Assembly (NCBI GenBank): GCA_012031265.1
Contig: JAAUTY010000050.1
Location: forward strand, 1 to 35,414
Origin: Spirulinaceae cyanobacterium SM2_1_0
GTDB taxonomy: Bacteria > Cyanobacteriota > Cyanobacteriia > Cyanobacteriales > Spirulinaceae
Length of the DNA: 35,414 bases
Direction of reading: 5' to 3'
Positions 33,371-35,414 of this stretch are shown here, piece by piece (position 1 is the stretch's first letter; each line of letters opens with the position of its first letter). The notes under the pieces were generated by a model that was not told the origin of the DNA, searched no databases, and worked only from the letters and a program-made list of their open reading frames with translations. A program made the translations under genes and the position numbers.

Positions 33371-33455
33371 ACATAACGGTTCGCTTGAGCGGCTGCAAGA
33401 AACTCTCGCAATGCACCAAGATTTTCGGCAGTCCGCTCCAAGCGAATTGTTAGGT
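33371..33455 (-). mobile_element. attC-like integron recombination site (downstream of the PIN/ImmA cassette)
   Basis: The outer boxes are ACATAAC (33371-33377) and GTTAGGT (33449-33455); read on the minus strand these are ACCTAAC, a full RYYYAAC match, and GTTATGT, one off GTTRRRY. Inside, TTCGCTTG (33380-33387) pairs with CAAGCGAA (33439-33446), AGCGG (33388-33392) with CCGCT (33433-33437), and CTGC (33393-33396) with GCAG (33428-33431). This leaves T33432 and C33438 as extrahelical bases on one arm and a variable 31-base tip. Length 85 bp. Extra bases confined to one arm are the mark of attC sites and set the orientation, which matches the minus-strand genes. Confidence 0.7.
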
Positions 33456-33486
33456 GGCGTTTGACAACGTACAATCTTCAGTATGC

Positions 33487-33954
33487 CTAAAATTCCCATT
33501 TCTCCATCTCCATAAACCCCTCTAGATTGGTGCATGGAACTCCAAATCTGTCACATATATTAGGTATTTTTGTTCCATTTTGTTTGGATCTTTCTTGAGT
33601 TACCACGATTGCGGAGTTTATTTTGGCACTGGCTATGATAAATGGATCTGCAAAATAGCCTCCCTTCAGGAGTTTTTTCTGCTCCAAAGATTGCTGGAAA
33701 TGCTCTACCTTAAAAATTTCTGCTATAAATTGCGCCTCTTCTACAGTCGGTTCTTTGAAGATTTTCTTGTGGCTTTTAGCCCATTTTGTATCTGGATGCT
33801 CACCACCTCCAACACTCATCTCTTGAAGTACTTCTTTAACTGATAAAATACGCTCATTTTCAATAAGAGCGTGAAAAGCTTGCCATAATGTCGGAAAGCG
33901 TCCGGGATAAAAATGAAATAATTCCCTGAATGAAGAGGTGTCAAATACGTACAT
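33487..33954 (-). CDS. DUF4411-type PIN-domain toxin
   Basis: The 155-residue protein is a PIN-fold nuclease of the DUF4411 type. It begins MYVFDTSSFRELF with the first metal-binding Asp5, has acidic residues at about 41-45 (EVLQE), and carries the second core Asp103 in GGYFADPFIIASA. A late VVTQERS segment precedes an NGTKIPNICDRFGV stretch typical of the family. PIN toxins cut RNA. Its start overlaps the end of the upstream HTH-ImmA gene by 14 bases, the usual coupled layout of a toxin-antitoxin operon. The DNA is much more AT-rich than the neighbouring chromosome and lacks HIP1 sites, which indicates acquisition. The attC-like site begins 32 bases after its stop. Confidence 0.85.
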   Translation of the reverse strand: MYVFDTSSFRELFHFYPGRFPTLWQAFHALIENERILSVKEVLQEMSVGGGEHPDTKWAKSHKKIFKEPTVEEAQFIAEIFKVEHFQQSLEQKKLLKGGYFADPFIIASAKINSAIVVTQERSKQNGTKIPNICDRFGVPCTNLEGFMEMEKWEF

Positions 33955-35116
33955 TACTGCCTCCCTGCTTCAAGAAGCCCTCTTCAATTCCAGCAAAAGA
34001 CTTAGATTTAATATCTAAATACTCGGACGCTTGTTCAACATCAATGCGTCCCTGATAATATTTTCTAAGAACTAGAGAAATATAAGCATTGCCAAGATAT
34101 ACCGCTTTAGTGTTGTAATAATTACCCCCGCCCTTCTTCTGATCTGTGTTAGAAACTTCAGATGTTCTATGCCATTCCTCAATTTTTTCACCGTATGAGT
34201 TCTGAGCTATAAGATTCTGATCTAGCAGCCTTCGTAATATTACCTCCCGACTGACATGGTATGTATTTGCAAGCTCATATATATTCCTATCATCATTAGT
34301 ATCTATGCCTTCAATTCTCACTTGAAAGTCAGAACTTGGAACCAAAAATTCTGCTGCGAAGGCATTACATTTCACTTCTTCATGATTGGGATTTTTAAGT
34401 TCAAGCTCCCAAAAGTCTTCATTGAAAATATCTAAATAACTTTGCTTGAAAATTAAGTGAGCAACTTCATGGAATATAGTGAATATTTGACGATTTTTTG
34501 AGTGGGAATTATTTACATAAATGACTGGAAACAGCTCGTCATAAATACAGAATCCAGAAATATTAGGATTTTTAAAGGCATCCTTAAACACGTAAATCCC
34601 ATTTTCGGCTAGTAAATCTCGCCAATTTCTCAAAGCTTCATCACTATCCTTCCAGGATTCCTGTTCTCCTACGGACACATTTATTCTCTCTCTCACCTGT
34701 TTGGTTATTTCAGGAATTGGAGCATCGCTTAGTGCCTTCATCCAAAATAATTTTCGTTCTTGAAGATCATATTGATCTTCAAACAACTCTTTTAAACTTA
34801 ATTGAAATGCTTTTGCCTTCCTAAAGAGGAAACGTACTATAGGAGTAACAGTTGCTAGATCTTCCTCTGATAAAGCCCTCAATGACCTCTCAATAGCTTC
34901 TTCTTGCGGAGGGTTAGGGAAGAAGAAAATAGCTATGGGACGATGATATTTCTCTGCCAACTTTTCGAGTTGAGAATATGTCGGACTTTCTTCCCCTGTT
35001 TCCCATTTCTCCAAATTGGCAAATTGCTTAACTTTAGCCATCTCATTTAAAGCAAAGCCAGAGGTTTCTCTTGCCCATGCTAATACTGATGGATTTATGG
35101 GAATTTTATTTGCCAC
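33941..35116 (-). CDS. HTH-ImmA/IrrE (COG2856) protein, predicted antitoxin of the PIN toxin
   Basis: The 391-residue protein starts with an Xre-like helix-turn-helix (about residues 7-60, with NLEKWETGEESPTYSQLEKL). It continues with an ImmA/IrrE zinc-peptidase domain: HEVAH (216-220) as the HExxH motif and a likely third ligand, Glu256, in NAFAAEFLVP. The C-terminal 100 residues form a helical domain ending before the PIN gene. COG2856 proteins with an HTH are predicted antitoxins of DUF4411/PIN toxins, and related ones cleave repressors in mobile elements. The start at 35116 fits the family N-terminus (MANKIPINPSVLAWARET). Its promoter would lie in the 127 bases between it and the attC-like site, as in self-expressed toxin-antitoxin cassettes. 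Codon use is AT-rich, unlike the rest of the window. Confidence 0.87.
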   Translation of the reverse strand: MANKIPINPSVLAWARETSGFALNEMAKVKQFANLEKWETGEESPTYSQLEKLAEKYHRPIAIFFFPNPPQEEAIERSLRALSEEDLATVTPIVRFLFRKAKAFQLSLKELFEDQYDLQERKLFWMKALSDAPIPEITKQVRERINVSVGEQESWKDSDEALRNWRDLLAENGIYVFKDAFKNPNISGFCIYDELFPVIYVNNSHSKNRQIFTIFHEVAHLIFKQSYLDIFNEDFWELELKNPNHEEVKCNAFAAEFLVPSSDFQVRIEGIDTNDDRNIYELANTYHVSREVILRRLLDQNLIAQNSYGEKIEEWHRTSEVSNTDQKKGGGNYYNTKAVYLGNAYISLVLRKYYQGRIDVEQASEYLDIKSKSFAGIEEGFLKQGGSNVRI

Positions 35117-35243
35117 CGTGCCTCAAGCCCTAGATCCTACTTTACTGATCCTATGCTGTCTTAAAAACTTTTTCCACTTACACATCTAAAGTAACCCACC
35201 CAAATAAGTCTATTTCAGCCACAACACACTTTACACCTCAGCT

Positions 35244-35330
35244 ACCTAACGTTCCCAATCACCCGCCGCAAATAACCTCTGAGCACTCACTCACAGACCT
35301 CGACGGTCGGGTGCATTGGGGTTGTTATGC
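35244..35330 (-). mobile_element. attC-like integron recombination site (upstream of the PIN/ImmA cassette)
   Basis: The outer boxes are ACCTAAC (35244-35250) and GTTATGC (35324-35330); on the minus strand these are GCATAAC and GTTAGGT, the latter a full GTTRRRY match. Next to them, GTT faces GTT as an unpaired central spacer. Then CCCAAT (35254-35259) pairs with ATTGGG (35315-35320), CACCCG (35260-35265) with CGGGTG (35308-35313) and CCG (35266-35268) with CGG (35304-35306), leaving T35307 and C35314 extrahelical. These are the same two bases on the same arm as in the site at 33371-33455, yet the stem sequence differs, as attC sites do. Length 87 bp. Confidence 0.75.
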
Positions 35331-35337
35331 CGTGCTG

Positions 35338-35414
35338 CTACAACTGCTCCAATAACCTGTCGTATTCTGCGTGAGAACCCACCCAAAACCAAATCACTGT
35401 ATCTCCATCTAACT
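35338..35414 (-). CDS. 3' end of a RelE/ParE-like toxin gene (runs off the window)
   Basis: The last 77 bases on the minus strand encode a C-terminus, DGDTVIWFWVGSHAEYDRLL plus Glu-Gln-Leu, ending in TAG at 35340-35338. The segment IWFW(I/V)GSHAEYDRL is the typical end of RelE/ParE-superfamily mRNA-interferase or gyrase toxins in cyanobacteria. The start lies outside the window. The attC-like site begins seven bases after the stop on the same strand, a compact gene-then-attC layout expected of an integron gene cassette. Confidence 0.65.
   Translation of the reverse strand, partial: LDGDTVIWFWVGSHAEYDRLLEQL

Noticed and set aside
33371-33455. Ordinary terminator of the PIN gene
   Set aside because: A hairpin does follow the gene, but the 31-base tip, one-sided extrahelical bases, R boxes and the sister site 1.8 kb away fit attC better; no T-run follows.
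1-35414. tRNA, rRNA, tmRNA or known riboswitch genes
   Set aside because: None was recognised on either strand by reading; a covariance-model scan was not possible.

Overview
This window is cyanobacterial chromosomal DNA. The evidence is the very high density of the HIP1 octamer GCGATCGC in every GC-rich part, a paired set of A-type flavodiiron genes (flv3 and flv1), an SLH-domain outer-membrane porin, a CURT1/CAAD thylakoid protein, a Ycf23 (DUF561) gene, a HetZ-family protein and a cyanobacterial-style CoaX. The genus cannot be fixed from this window alone. HetZ-like proteins also occur outside heterocyst formers, so a heterocyst-forming host should not be assumed.

Layout. 1-2.2 kb: nested palindromic repeats, then an SLH porin with a clear terminator. 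2.8-7.0 kb: HetZ-family regulator, CurT, and a Ser/Thr kinase followed by a TPR protein. 7.3-11.1 kb: Ycf23, a DegT-type aminotransferase, an iron-exporter permease (FetB family) and a nucleoside hydrolase. 11.3-13.6 kb: a SulP transporter fused to STAS and cyclic-nucleotide-binding domains. 13.6-21.5 kb: a surface-polysaccharide region with a methyltransferase, an ABC-2 permease with a short Wzt-type ATPase, a large GT-C-like membrane protein, a FlaA1/CapD-type dehydratase and a WecA/MraY-family initiating transferase. 21.6-25.8 kb: flv3, then a DUF6888/DUF6887-like small gene pair, then flv1, all on the minus strand. 25.9-32.8 kb: coaX, an M23 peptidase, a large lipoprotein resembling toroid polysaccharide lyases, and a TIGR03960-type radical SAM protein.

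32.8-35.4 kb is different in character. It is AT-rich, has almost no HIP1 sites, and contains two palindromic sites (33371-33455 and 35244-35330) with the architecture of integron attC sites: R boxes near RYYYAAC/GTTRRRY, and two extrahelical bases on the same arm in both. Between them, in matching orientation, lies a complete predicted toxin-antitoxin module (HTH-ImmA/IrrE protein plus DUF4411 PIN toxin). Beyond one site is the 3' end of a RelE/ParE-like toxin gene; beyond the other is a truncated AAA ATPase. No integrase is visible, so the best reading is the end of a cassette array lacking an integrase (CALIN) that carries defence or stability genes. This is the most interesting part of the window.

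Three further layers of small-scale structure stand out. A ~105-bp repeat with inverted ends occurs at 20213-20317, 11196-11302 and, shortened, 26732-26785. A second ~105-110-bp repeat bounded by CTAG occurs at 10006-10109 and 21540-21650 and supplies the stop codons of the genes it touches. A short upstream reading frame with a strong ribosome binding site overlaps the start of flv1.
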